From a virus, in IMG/VR virus record IMGVR_UViG_3300025282_000196, positions 1 to 27,006 of that record: DNA of 27,006 bases; one strand, 5' to 3'. The notes below the pieces were generated by a model. That model searched no databases. It saw nothing but the letters and a program-made list of their open reading frames with translations, and was not told where the DNA came from. How positions within the stretch are numbered: position 1 is the first letter of the stretch; the number at the start of each line of letters is the position of its first letter. The position numbers were made by a program, and so were the translations under genes. Of the stretch, positions 1 to 7,058 are shown piece by piece.

Positions 1-118
1 ATTTATTATCTAAAGCATATTCAAGAAATTCTTCTTCATTCATGATTTGAGCATTGTGTTTCACTTTCATTTTTCCTTGTTTAGTAATATCATTTTTATC
101 AAATATTGTTATTCTCAT
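1..118 (-). CDS. small hypothetical protein, 3' end outside window
   Basis: An open frame starts at an ATG at 118-116 and stays open to the window edge (39 codons visible). It begins MRITIFDKND and contains an acidic stretch, NEEEFLEYALDN. The upstream gene stops at 120-122, one base before this start, so the two are probably translationally coupled. No family is recognised. The start is supported by tight packing with the upstream gene rather than by a strong ribosome binding site, which would lie inside that gene's lysine-rich end. Confidence 0.6.
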   Translation of the reverse strand, partial: MRITIFDKNDITKQGKMKVKHNAQIMNEEEFLEYALDNK

Positions 119-119
119 T

Positions 120-278
120 TTATTTCTTCTTTACTTCTATAGATAGCTCTGTTGTTTTTAATTGTAACTTCTTAACTTCCGCAATTAGTTCTTTAACATA
201 GAATTTCTTATCAGATGTTAATTCTTCAAGGAATCCTTGCTCTTCAAAATAATAAATTGCATCTTTTACTTTATTCAT
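120..278 (-). CDS. small charged hypothetical protein, 52 aa
   Basis: Complete small frame from ATG (278-276) to TAA (122-120), beginning MNKVKDAIYYFEEQGFLEEL. An AGGAG ribosome binding site lies 6-7 bases upstream, inside the last codons of the preceding gene. The protein is lysine- and glutamate-rich and looks like two amphipathic helices (about residues 2-21 and 27-50), possibly a short coiled coil. It lies in a chain of tiny genes downstream of the replication module, typical of phage early accessory genes. Function unknown. Confidence 0.65.
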   Translation of the reverse strand: MNKVKDAIYYFEEQGFLEELTSDKKFYVKELIAEVKKLQLKTTELSIEVKKK

Positions 279-279
279 T

Positions 280-486
280 TTATTTCTCCTTTAAATACTG
301 TTCATATCTTCCCATAGCTATATGATATGTAGAAGTAGACAATCTCTTTACATTGCCATTCTTACATCTTTTAGCCATTAATCTAATTTGTCTGCTTATG
401 TCATCTTTTATCATATTAATAGCATTTGCGGAAAGCTGTACTCCAGCATCATGAAATACTTTTTTAACTTTTGTTACTTGAATCAT
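280..486 (-). CDS. probable histone-fold DNA-binding protein, 68 aa
   Basis: The 68-residue protein has the length and pattern of a single-domain prokaryotic histone. A short helix 1 (TKVKKVFHDAG, residues 5-15) leads to a serine cap (QLSANA), a long amphipathic helix 2 with hydrophobics every 3-4 residues up to MAKR (about 19-40), then a basic loop NGNVKR and a short helix 3 (STSTYHIAMGRY). From memory the pattern S-x-x-A-[VI]-x-x-[LI]-x-D, later A-x-R, resembles Bdellovibrio-type bacterial histones more than archaeal HMfB, whose helix 2 is longer. The fold call is inference from pattern; an unrelated small helical protein is possible. The start overlaps the upstream stop by ATGA, and the end carries the AGGAG site of the next gene. 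Confidence 0.5.
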   Translation of the reverse strand: MIQVTKVKKVFHDAGVQLSANAINMIKDDISRQIRLMAKRCKNGNVKRLSTSTYHIAMGRYEQYLKEK

Positions 487-578
487 CTTCTAAATCCTTT
501 CCAAAAAACTTCATAGATAAACCAGGCTATACAAATCTGTATTAACATAAAGAATTCGAATAATAGTATTGTTTTCAT
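483..578 (-). CDS. 31-residue membrane peptide
   Basis: Short frame from ATG (578-576) to TGA (485-483) with an excellent AAAGGAG site upstream. It begins MKTILLFEFFMLIQICIAWF and has one hydrophobic segment (residues 4-22) followed by a basic end, KGFRR, so a single-pass inner-membrane peptide with cytoplasmic C-terminus is likely. Its stop overlaps the start of the histone-like gene (ATGA). Small membrane peptides of this kind occur in phage early regions, sometimes as host-interaction factors. No specific family recognised. Confidence 0.6.
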   Translation of the reverse strand: MKTILLFEFFMLIQICIAWFIYEVFWKGFRR

Positions 579-596
579 TTTTACTCCTTTATTAAA

Positions 597-760
597 GAAA
601 GAGAGAGATCACATTCAGGCTTTTTAATCATAGTAAGTTCAGTGACTAGCAAATCTATTCTATAGTCTAGTTTCCTGGAATCTATTTACTCTGCTCTTCT
701 CAGGACCTATCTTACTTTAGGCAGATACCTTTGATGAATATGATTTTAACTCTCTCTTTC
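597..760 (-). ncRNA. candidate structured RNA closed by an 11-bp stem
   Basis: This 192-bp gap between genes contains nested inverted repeats that fit a single folded RNA. A perfect 11-bp closing stem joins 597-607 with 750-760. Inside are 626-632 with 739-745 (7 bp), 633-637 with 711-715 (5 bp), and two hairpins, 645-649/667-671 and 673-677/701-705. There is no U-tract, so it is not a simple terminator. Strand is taken from the flanking minus-strand genes. It lies 10 bases past the stop of the DUF932-family gene and upstream of the membrane peptide gene, so it could be an intercistronic or processed RNA. No known family recognised. Confidence 0.5.
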
Positions 761-770
761 AATAATTAAA

Positions 771-1496
771 CTAAGCTAATGCCAATTCCTTGTGTAATTT
801 AACATGACGCAAAAGAATCTCCTTGGGATTAGATGTCTTTAATGCTTCAGTACATGCATTATAGAAAGACCACATATTCTTGTCTTTAAATACATCATGA
901 CTTGGTTTATCCCATTCTTTTTTAGCAACTGTTAACTGTCTTGGAAGAAGTATATTCTTACCAAATAACAATCCAAGCTGTCTATAAGCATTATTATCAG
1001 TAAGTTCAACATCTTTCATTTTCATTGATTGATTATTCATTTGTTTGAATTCAGTATCAGCATTTTTCATTGTACGCATCAGAATAACTTCAAGATCTTC
1101 ATACACATTACCAGTATGCTTTCTTAAATATGTTACCTGATCTCCTCTGAAACAGAGATTATCACAAATAAATACATTCATACCAACTGCAATACCTATT
1201 GTAGTGCTTTTGTCATAACTGTTTCTTCCACCTATTGTGAGGCCAACATCTTCTGCTCCATTCTTATAATTAAGAGTGAAGAACATATGTTGTCCTTTTC
1301 TACCAAGAGCATAATTCTCATTTATGAGTTCATATCCTTGGCTTTTCAGAAACATTTCTCCCATCTCTGCAGTATTTGTTACTAAATCATAGTGAGATAC
1401 TGGCTTATAGGTTCTTGTTTCTTCTGGCATTGGTATCTTATTAAGATCATCCAACATTACTTTTTGTGCACCGCAATGCAGCACTAAATCACTCAT
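771..1496 (-). CDS. DUF932-family phage/plasmid protein
   Basis: The 241-residue protein resembles the DUF932 (TIGR03299) phage/plasmid-like family: a central GMNVFICDNLCFRGD stretch (about residues 105-119), a following helix with KHTGNVYEDLE, and a C-terminal helical part with YRQLGLLFGK and MWSFYNACTEALK. Members are common next to phage replication and recombination genes; a DNA-metabolism role is assumed from context, and no enzymatic motif is established. The start overlaps the upstream gene by 8 bases and has an AAAGGAG site 5 bases before the ATG. It is the last large gene of the replication operon in this window. Confidence 0.65.
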   Translation of the reverse strand: MSDLVLHCGAQKVMLDDLNKIPMPEETRTYKPVSHYDLVTNTAEMGEMFLKSQGYELINENYALGRKGQHMFFTLNYKNGAEDVGLTIGGRNSYDKSTTIGIAVGMNVFICDNLCFRGDQVTYLRKHTGNVYEDLEVILMRTMKNADTEFKQMNNQSMKMKDVELTDNNAYRQLGLLFGKNILLPRQLTVAKKEWDKPSHDVFKDKNMWSFYNACTEALKTSNPKEILLRHVKLHKELALA

Positions 1497-1998
1497 CGTG
1501 ACTCCTTTCTTTTAAACCACTAACAAATGGTTTTTTTACTAGTTTAACTCCAGGAATCTTATTCCCTTCTTTTAACTCTTTCAATATTCTCTTTTTATCC
1601 AATCTTTCTTCTTGAACCAGGATAAAATATTCTTTTGGTATTATACTTTCATCTTCAACAAGTACAGCACCACTTGAATTCCTTACCTTTATTGGATTGA
1701 ATATAGAATGTTTAGGAACACTGTTTAAAGATTCATGTGTATCTATGACAAGACCTTTAATCTGTTCATTATCACGCTGAATAATATCCAGTATAACCTT
1801 GCATTTGCTGATATGATTTTTAACCATTCCAATCTTTTTGTTATTATCAGTATACAACCAATAAATACCATCTTCTTTTTCAAATAGCTCAAGAAAAAGG
1901 TCTTGAAGCTGAATTGCCCTTTCTTCTGGACTTTTCATATCAAGACCCATTTGAAGAGTCATTATGTCTGTTGATATTTCATGCATCTTTCTTTTCAT
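1489..1998 (-). CDS. Siphovirus Gp157-family protein
   Basis: The C-terminal half matches the Gp157 pattern: a beta-like segment (FNPIKVRNSSGAVLVED, about 100-116), then SIIPKEYF, a lysine-rich LDKKRILKELKEGNKIPG segment and KLVKKPF near the end. Gp157 proteins usually also have a long N-terminal coiled coil; here that part (about residues 15-95) is shorter and less regular. The family is found beside phage recombinases and replication genes and was first linked to a phage-resistance phenotype in streptococcal phage; its biochemical role is unsettled. Start ATG overlaps the primase-helicase stop (ATGA), with GGGAG seven bases upstream. A second Met at codon 5 is an alternative start. Confidence 0.7.
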   Translation of the reverse strand: MKRKMHEISTDIMTLQMGLDMKSPEERAIQLQDLFLELFEKEDGIYWLYTDNNKKIGMVKNHISKCKVILDIIQRDNEQIKGLVIDTHESLNSVPKHSIFNPIKVRNSSGAVLVEDESIIPKEYFILVQEERLDKKRILKELKEGNKIPGVKLVKKPFVSGLKERSHDE

Positions 1999-3722
1999 AT
2001 GATTCTCCCATTTTTTCTTTGATCGACATCAAGCCTGCAGTTAAGTCTTTCTTGTTCTCTATTCTTTAAAGTAATGAGTTCAAGATGTTCTATCACACCT
2101 TCACTGCTTCTAATTGGCTTTAATGCCAGTATTTTGTTAGCATTATAGGATATTCTAAACGATCCTGATGGACTTGCTATATCCACTCCACTCTTAAAAG
2201 CTTCTTTGGATAATTCCCATATTCCTATAACAATGCAGTTTAAATCTTTAGAAAGATTCATTATACTTTCAGAAATATCTTTATCTTTTGATATTTCATC
2301 TCTGAATCTTGATTTCATTAAACCACAATGATCTATAAAGATTACTTCTGGATTGAAGTTGATTACATCAAGCTTCTTCTTGATTTCCCATGGAAAACAT
2401 GGTTCAAAATCAAACTTGATATGGTTCATGTTAGGAATACCATTTTTACCAGTTCTATAATGATTCTTTAAAGTTTCTTGATTCCAACCATTATGAATCA
2501 TTGATATTCTTTCAATAACCTGCTTTCTTGACATTTCAAATTCCATGAAATATGATCGTTTCTTAAAAGCAAGCAACCAATTTAGTATCAGCATTGATTT
2601 CATTGATTCTGGAGGAGCAGTTAGTAACATTGTTTCTCCTGGATATATAGGAAAATGCTGATCATAAATCGCACCTATATCCAAAGGAACTTGATTACTT
2701 GAGTAAAACTTTATAAGCTCTTGTTCAAGATCACTTACATCATAGTTACTAATAGACTTCTTGGCTTTGTATAGTTTGCATTCAGGAGAACACATTCTAT
2801 CTTTTACTTCAGAATGACATCCGAAATTATATCCTTCACCACTATTAGCATTGTATACTGAATGCATAATCTTTTCCATTTCACTTACAGTAAATGGATT
2901 ATCAGGTGAAGATATTTTATTTCTCCAGTATTCCATAAATATCATTACAGCATCTTCTGGAAATCTGATTCTTAAATGAGAACCAAGAGTTAATGCTGCT
3001 TTATGTCTAAATCCATAAGGAACATTTTCCATCATTCTTTGAATACAGATATAATCATTAGATATAGATGTTCTACCTTGTGATACAAATTTTGCTTTTG
3101 GTAAAGATATAGTTACATCAAATACAGGATCTGTTTCCAGTTCCTCGAAATTAAAACTGTCTCTTGGTTTAGCAGCATTTATATCTAACCATTGTTCATC
3201 AACTTCATTTATTTCAAATCTTTTAATTGGAATTTTCCAGTATCCTGAACTTATCTTTAAGGTATTTGGAATTCTGATTAATCTCACTCTATCTATAACA
3301 AGTGGATCAGCATAATCATAAAAACCTTTATTCTTTAAGACATGTTTAACCTTTAAATGCAGGTCATTACATGGTTCCCACTTAAAAGCAGAATTAGATA
3401 TATGTATATGAAATCCTTTTTCTCCAGAGAAATAGACTTGTGATGGAGTATCTTCCAGTAATTCTAACAATGCGAATGTTAGATCTTTCGCCTGTTTTAA
3501 ATTCGCTCCATCAACATCGAATATAAATTCATCAGACATGTACAACTTTCCTCTGTATCCAGATAAAGTCTTCTTATTTTTAACATATTCAGCTACTTCT
3601 TCATCATAATCCCATAAGGACATGAATGTATCTGAAGATATGTTATAAAATGAGGATATCCGACTTGGAGGAAAGAAATGATGACGATTGGTAAGCGAGA
3701 ATGCATACTCTTTTAGTATCAT
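1995..3722 (-). CDS. AEP-type primase fused to DnaB-like replicative helicase
   Basis: A 575-residue two-part replication protein. The N-terminal part has archaeo-eukaryotic primase (AEP) motifs: DVD at 69-71 (metal binding), SGEKGFHIHIS at 99-109, and VIDRVRLIRIPN at 142-153. A middle segment has C302-H303, C311 and C315, a probable metal or Fe-S site. The C-terminal part follows the RecA/DnaB core: P-loop position APPESMKS at 369-376, YFMEFEMS at 391-398 (like the DnaB FSLEMS element), Walker B VIFIDH at 460-465, and a C-terminal ITLKNREQ strand. The P-loop lacks both usual glycines. Predicted role: primer synthesis and unwinding at the phage fork. It starts by ATGA overlap with the upstream gene. 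No DNA polymerase is in the window. Confidence 0.85.
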   Translation of the reverse strand: MILKEYAFSLTNRHHFFPPSRISSFYNISSDTFMSLWDYDEEVAEYVKNKKTLSGYRGKLYMSDEFIFDVDGANLKQAKDLTFALLELLEDTPSQVYFSGEKGFHIHISNSAFKWEPCNDLHLKVKHVLKNKGFYDYADPLVIDRVRLIRIPNTLKISSGYWKIPIKRFEINEVDEQWLDINAAKPRDSFNFEELETDPVFDVTISLPKAKFVSQGRTSISNDYICIQRMMENVPYGFRHKAALTLGSHLRIRFPEDAVMIFMEYWRNKISSPDNPFTVSEMEKIMHSVYNANSGEGYNFGCHSEVKDRMCSPECKLYKAKKSISNYDVSDLEQELIKFYSSNQVPLDIGAIYDQHFPIYPGETMLLTAPPESMKSMLILNWLLAFKKRSYFMEFEMSRKQVIERISMIHNGWNQETLKNHYRTGKNGIPNMNHIKFDFEPCFPWEIKKKLDVINFNPEVIFIDHCGLMKSRFRDEISKDKDISESIMNLSKDLNCIVIGIWELSKEAFKSGVDIASPSGSFRISYNANKILALKPIRSSEGVIEHLELITLKNREQERLNCRLDVDQRKNGRII

Positions 3723-3970
3723 AGTTTATGTCCTCTCAATAACCAGATTGAATCTTTTTTGGTTGTTCTTTCTTTAACATTGATTATTCCTTTTTCTTTC
3801 ATGTCTCTAAAAACTCTATCGTATGTGGAAGGCGATCCTAATCTTCTTCCGTATAATTTAACACCTCTTTTTGAAAGACTTTGTATATCTCTGGTACGAA
3901 ATCCCAGTTTTCTGTTATTCCAGTACCATTTTATCATAGCCTCTATATGTTTTCTGACTGTAGGTACCAT
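3719..3970 (-). CDS. winged-helix-like small protein, 83 aa
   Basis: A basic protein with a helix (HIEAMIKWYWNN), a probable recognition helix region (SPSTYDRVFRDMKEKGII) and a two-stranded end (INVKERTTKKDSIWLL). That order fits a winged helix-turn-helix DNA-binding domain; the call rests on pattern only. An earlier in-frame ATG at 3982 would add MGVK, but the ATG at 3970 has GGGAG five bases upstream whereas the earlier one follows a T-run, so the later start is preferred. It lies directly behind a strong terminator and overlaps the primase-helicase start (ATGA). It could be an early regulator or a replication accessory such as an initiator. Confidence 0.55.
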   Translation of the reverse strand: MVPTVRKHIEAMIKWYWNNRKLGFRTRDIQSLSKRGVKLYGRRLGSPSTYDRVFRDMKEKGIINVKERTTKKDSIWLLRGHKL

Positions 3971-3986
3971 TTTTACTCCCATAGAT

Positions 3987-4039
3987 TAAAAAAGGTTGAC
4001 AGATACTAGCAAACAATTACTAACAGCTATCAACCTTTT
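3987..4039 (-). terminator. Rho-independent terminator after the SSB-like gene
   Basis: On the minus strand AAAAGGTTGA (4039-4030) pairs with TCAACCTTTT (3999-3990), a perfect 10-bp stem with a 30-nt loop that can itself fold. The stem runs into a T-tract (to 3987). It ends the recombination gene pair, but the primase operon begins only about 20 bases further on. That operon must therefore rely on read-through, antitermination, or a promoter inside the loop region. Confidence 0.75.
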
Positions 4040-4053
4040 ATATTATTGGATTA

Positions 4054-4614
4054 CTAGAATGGTACTTTGTCTGTTGGAGGGTCTGTTATTGTACTAGCAA
4101 CAGTCTCTATAGAACTTACACTTTCTCCATCTCTAGATTTCCATGAATTAAGACTTCTTTCTGCACGAGTCTTCCAATAGGAAACATCTTTTTCTGTATA
4201 CAACAGATTACCTGTTTCCGTTACAACAGGGGCAGGTTCACGCCATATACGAGCATATTCACCATCTTCTGTTTGTTCTCTATAGAATAAGACATTGATT
4301 GTCATTCCTTCGAGATTGGTAGGATCATCATCATATGTTATGATTGGTTGTCCAGAGCCATTATCAATAACTTCCTGTATACCAGCATTAGAAAACCTGA
4401 ACCAATTAGAAATTCTAAATTCTTCCTTGGTGGTTTTGTTAACTGTTTCATATACACGAGCATTCATATTACCTGGATATTCTTCAAACCAGATATCTAT
4501 GAACTTGTTACTGTTATAATGATCATACTTTGCATTTTTGATCGTTAGCTCTTTCCAGCCAGCTTCATAATCAGCACTATTACCAGAACCTACTGTTAAT
4601 GTTCTAATTGCCAT
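4054..4614 (-). CDS. probable single-stranded DNA-binding protein
   Basis: The 186-residue protein starts MAIRTLTVGSG and has a beta-rich body of about 120 residues (YEAGWKELTIKNAKYD, NKFIDIWFEE, EEFRISNWFRF, GMTINVLFYRE). It ends in a low-complexity tail that finishes DKVPF. An acidic or proline-containing tail ending in -PF is the protein-interaction tip of many SSBs. The gene directly follows a Sak4-type recombinase and overlaps it by 11 bases, and phage SSBs are often paired with Sak4. OB-fold membership is inferred from these three signs; the body sequence alone does not prove it. GGAG before the start lies inside the upstream coding region. Confidence 0.6.
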   Translation of the reverse strand: MAIRTLTVGSGNSADYEAGWKELTIKNAKYDHYNSNKFIDIWFEEYPGNMNARVYETVNKTTKEEFRISNWFRFSNAGIQEVIDNGSGQPIITYDDDPTNLEGMTINVLFYREQTEDGEYARIWREPAPVVTETGNLLYTEKDVSYWKTRAERSLNSWKSRDGESVSSIETVASTITDPPTDKVPF

Positions 4615-5365
4615 TTGTTACTCCTTTATTGATTAATGTAGCTAAACTCCTTGTTTTTCCAGTACCTGGACTACCAACAACTAAGATCCTTACATTATCG
4701 AATCCTTTTTCTTTAGCAGCAGCAATTACAGGTTGAAAATCCTGAAGCATATCAGCTGGCAAAAGATCAGTTCTATCTTTGGCATGTTCATATACTTCTG
4801 AATGTTTGGTCCTCCACATGTAATCTTCTGATTGACCATTTTTCTTTGTATAGGTATACAATACAAAATCAAACCATTTACTTATGTCTTCTTTTGTACT
4901 ACCATCTATATATGGTTTAATCTTAGTTCTACCATCTTCAAGAATTGAAGTTTTACTATGACATGTGGCAATAAGAATACCAGGTACTTTGGTAATAAAC
5001 TCAAGTAAAGTATCAAGAGTATTCTTTAGTTTACCCCATGAATTCAATTTCATTACTCCAGTTTTATCAACCAATGATCTTTGAAACTTCTTTGCCAATT
5101 CAGAAAATGAATCAATGATTAATGCATCCACTTCAACACCATTCTTTAAGACGGTTTGTTCTTGGACTTCTTTTATGACAAGATCATCAGAGATTTTCTT
5201 ATCAACTTCTATCCTTTGGGTAGTATATAATGAAGTTATGATATTTCTGAAATCAACAAATTGAGCTGGTTTTAGGACAGGGCAGTTAAACATTTCTTGA
5301 ATTTCTGCTTCACCACCTAATGTATGAGATCCATGTTCTGTATCGAACATTAAGATTTTGTTCAT
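4604..5365 (-). CDS. Sak4-type RecA-like recombinase, circularly permuted
   Basis: All core elements of a Sak4/RecA-like phage ATPase are present, but in rotated order. The protein opens with the strand that normally follows the P-loop (ILMFDTEHG, 4-12). It continues with Walker B (ALIIDSFSEL, 81-90), the sensor strand (GILIATCHS, 129-137), WFDFVLYTYT (164-173) and the MWRT...HAKDRTDLLP element (183-203). Only then comes the first strand and a perfect Walker A (ILVVGSPGTGKT, 227-238), 15 residues from the C-terminus. The ATG at 5365 has a strong AGAGGAG site, and no P-loop is encoded upstream. Sak4 proteins are ATP-dependent annealing/recombination proteins working with phage SSB; the next gene is SSB-like. 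Family call is firm; activity of the permuted form is inferred. Confidence 0.8.
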   Translation of the reverse strand: MNKILMFDTEHGSHTLGGEAEIQEMFNCPVLKPAQFVDFRNIITSLYTTQRIEVDKKISDDLVIKEVQEQTVLKNGVEVDALIIDSFSELAKKFQRSLVDKTGVMKLNSWGKLKNTLDTLLEFITKVPGILIATCHSKTSILEDGRTKIKPYIDGSTKEDISKWFDFVLYTYTKKNGQSEDYMWRTKHSEVYEHAKDRTDLLPADMLQDFQPVIAAAKEKGFDNVRILVVGSPGTGKTRSLATLINKGVTNGN

Positions 5366-5431
5366 TTATTTCTCCTCTTTCTGTTATTGCGGAATAATAG
5401 CCTTATCTTGACTATAAATTTACAGTTTCTC

Positions 5432-5473
5432 GAGGGAGTAACCAAAAGAAATAGACTACTCCCTCATTTTTTT
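5432..5473 (+). terminator. terminator-like hairpin facing the plus strand
   Basis: GAGGGAGTA (5432-5440) pairs perfectly with TACTCCCTC (5457-5465), 9 bp with a 16-nt loop, followed on the plus strand by A and seven T residues (5467-5473). The T-tract is only on the plus-strand side, while all genes for several kb around are on the minus strand; on the minus strand the stem is followed by GAGAAAC. The gap 5366-5471 otherwise holds only this hairpin and the recombinase ribosome binding site. Confidence 0.55.
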
Positions 5474-6434
5474 AAGTTAATGCAATTGGAATAAGATAAT
5501 CATTTAAATCACCATCTCTCCAGGCTAATGCTTGTTTAACGGTGTTCATTGTAATCTCTCGTTGATTCCACTCATTAATACGATTGTTTGGAACTCCTTC
5601 AACACATGTTTCAGCTGTAGATGGATTTATCATCTTTAGATATGTTGCTGGTATTGTTTCTCCATTTCTTGGTGTAGGAAATATAAATCTTAATAATTCA
5701 TATTTTCTTCCATCAATTTCATCTTTATCTACAATTTCAGCATTCAAATCATCAAGTATTGTTTCAATTCCAAAACGTTCAATCAGTTGAGTTCTTCGTG
5801 TTACATTACTTAAACTGAATACATCTCGAGTGGTTATCTTACTCCAGTTACCATTTTTTTCAGCTTCTCTCATTAATCTAACCACACGTGTATTAGCATA
5901 GTTAGCTCTTGCATTCCGATTTCTGATTGTTCTATCATTTTTGTGACATTGTTCAGCAAAATCTTTAGCTGCTTTTGGTATTCTGCCAAGAAGTTTACCA
6001 TTCCAACTCATTTTCATTGGAAGATATGATGCAACTTCTGTTTTATTGCTATCTGTTATCAGAGTACCATCTCTTAAATATCCAAGACTCACATTTGGTA
6101 TTATACCTAAATTTATAAATCCTCTAAGCATAAAAGACCAATCTCCAATAGCTTTTACATGCATTGTATTTCTATATCTAGCTTTAAGAAATGTTATACA
6201 ATCCTTGGTTAATTTCACAACTGGTGTTTGATGTTGATCTCTTGAATACCAATATCTATCAAATGCATAAACATTTATAGTTTTTGATCCCATTTTTATG
6301 AAATTGAATGTTATTCCTTTATATCCATATCCAGGATAAAAAGTAATTAGATCTCCTATTTTTCCATTTAATATTAAATGTTGAAGCTCTGTTACTCTTT
6401 CACCACCATGTTTGTAATCGATATAGATACTCAT
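5472..6434 (-). CDS. hypothetical protein with DUF6745-like C-terminus
   Basis: A 320-residue protein. The ATG at 6434 is chosen: it overlaps the upstream stop as TGATG. A TTG one codon earlier is possible but less likely. The final part (NPSTAETCVEGVPNNR, then NTVKQALAWRDGDLNDY and a short end) recalls the C-terminal STG...VP...T...A-W-x-x-G pattern I associate with DUF6745-type proteins, but the match is weak. The middle holds a basic segment (about 160-205: HKNDRTIRNRNARANYANTR). No catalytic motif is visible. In phages such proteins often neighbour the gene found upstream here. Function unknown. Confidence 0.5.
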   Translation of the reverse strand: MSIYIDYKHGGERVTELQHLILNGKIGDLITFYPGYGYKGITFNFIKMGSKTINVYAFDRYWYSRDQHQTPVVKLTKDCITFLKARYRNTMHVKAIGDWSFMLRGFINLGIIPNVSLGYLRDGTLITDSNKTEVASYLPMKMSWNGKLLGRIPKAAKDFAEQCHKNDRTIRNRNARANYANTRVVRLMREAEKNGNWSKITTRDVFSLSNVTRRTQLIERFGIETILDDLNAEIVDKDEIDGRKYELLRFIFPTPRNGETIPATYLKMINPSTAETCVEGVPNNRINEWNQREITMNTVKQALAWRDGDLNDYLIPIALT

Positions 6435-6898
6435 CAATCCACCACAAACCTTGCTCTTCTAGCCATATGATCATATTCTTTTACGATACTAACTTTGTAA
6501 TGACCTTCAGGAATTGTTAAAGCAGCATGTTCTTCATGTTTAATTGTAGCAGAACCACCTTTAATATTGATAAATTCAGGAATTTGACCTACAGATGTAA
6601 TTCTGTGTCCAAATGACATTATTGAAATCTTTGAATCATGATTTATCATGTTGAACTTATGAGAATGACCAGTAGCTTCACCATAAGCAACAGTTAAGTT
6701 TGTTTTATTACCACCTGTAACACATTCACTCATGTATTTTGTACTTGCATAAGATTTTCTCCTCAATTCATTTATGGGAGTCATTTTATACTGTTTATCT
6801 TCTTTATTATCGTTGTTAGTACGTTCATCTATTTCAATATTCCATTTATCTTTATCTACTTTAACAAATAGAACATCTCCTTGTTGATATTTAGCCAT
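6434..6898 (-). CDS. conserved phage hypothetical (GEATGHSH motif)
   Basis: A 154-residue protein, MAKYQQGDVLF..., with a GEATGHSH motif around residue 75-82, a KHEEHAALTIPEG segment and an end KEYDHMARRARFVVD. QGDVL...GEATGHSH...HEEHA..IPEG.Y is a pattern I know from many uncharacterised phage proteins, and its beta-rich, histidine-rich character suggests a small cupin-like or metal-binding barrel. An upstream in-frame start at 6940 would add 14 residues overlapping the previous gene; the ATG at 6898 is preferred because AAGGA lies before it and the preceding gene stops two bases upstream. Confidence 0.6.
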   Translation of the reverse strand: MAKYQQGDVLFVKVDKDKWNIEIDERTNNDNKEDKQYKMTPINELRRKSYASTKYMSECVTGGNKTNLTVAYGEATGHSHKFNMINHDSKISIMSFGHRITSVGQIPEFINIKGGSATIKHEEHAALTIPEGHYKVSIVKEYDHMARRARFVVD

Positions 6899-6899
6899 G

Positions 6900-7058
6900 T
6901 TATTTCCTTTTCTTAAATGCAGGACTGAAAACCTTTTCAAATCCGTTAATTACTTTTCTCATAAACCAATCTTCTTTCTTTGGTCTACCACTTGATACTT
7001 TATACCCTTTAGCCTTTGTTGTACCTTTAGGTCTTCCTGATTTTCTTTTCTTACTCAT
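6900..7058 (-). CDS. small basic protein with two AT-hook-like motifs, 52 aa
   Basis: Complete frame from ATG (7058-7056) to TAA (6902-6900), starting MSKKRKSGRPKGTTKAKG. It holds two GRP cores in basic surroundings (SGRPKGT at 7-13 and SGRPKKE at 23-29), which is the signature of AT-hooks that bind the minor groove of AT-rich DNA; the second half (DWFMRKVINGFEKVFSP) could be a helix. Overlaps the upstream zinc-ribbon gene by 8 bases and abuts the next gene. DNA binding is inferred; basic GRP repeats also occur in other nucleic-acid-binding tails. Confidence 0.6.
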   Translation of the reverse strand: MSKKRKSGRPKGTTKAKGYKVSSGRPKKEDWFMRKVINGFEKVFSPAFKKRK

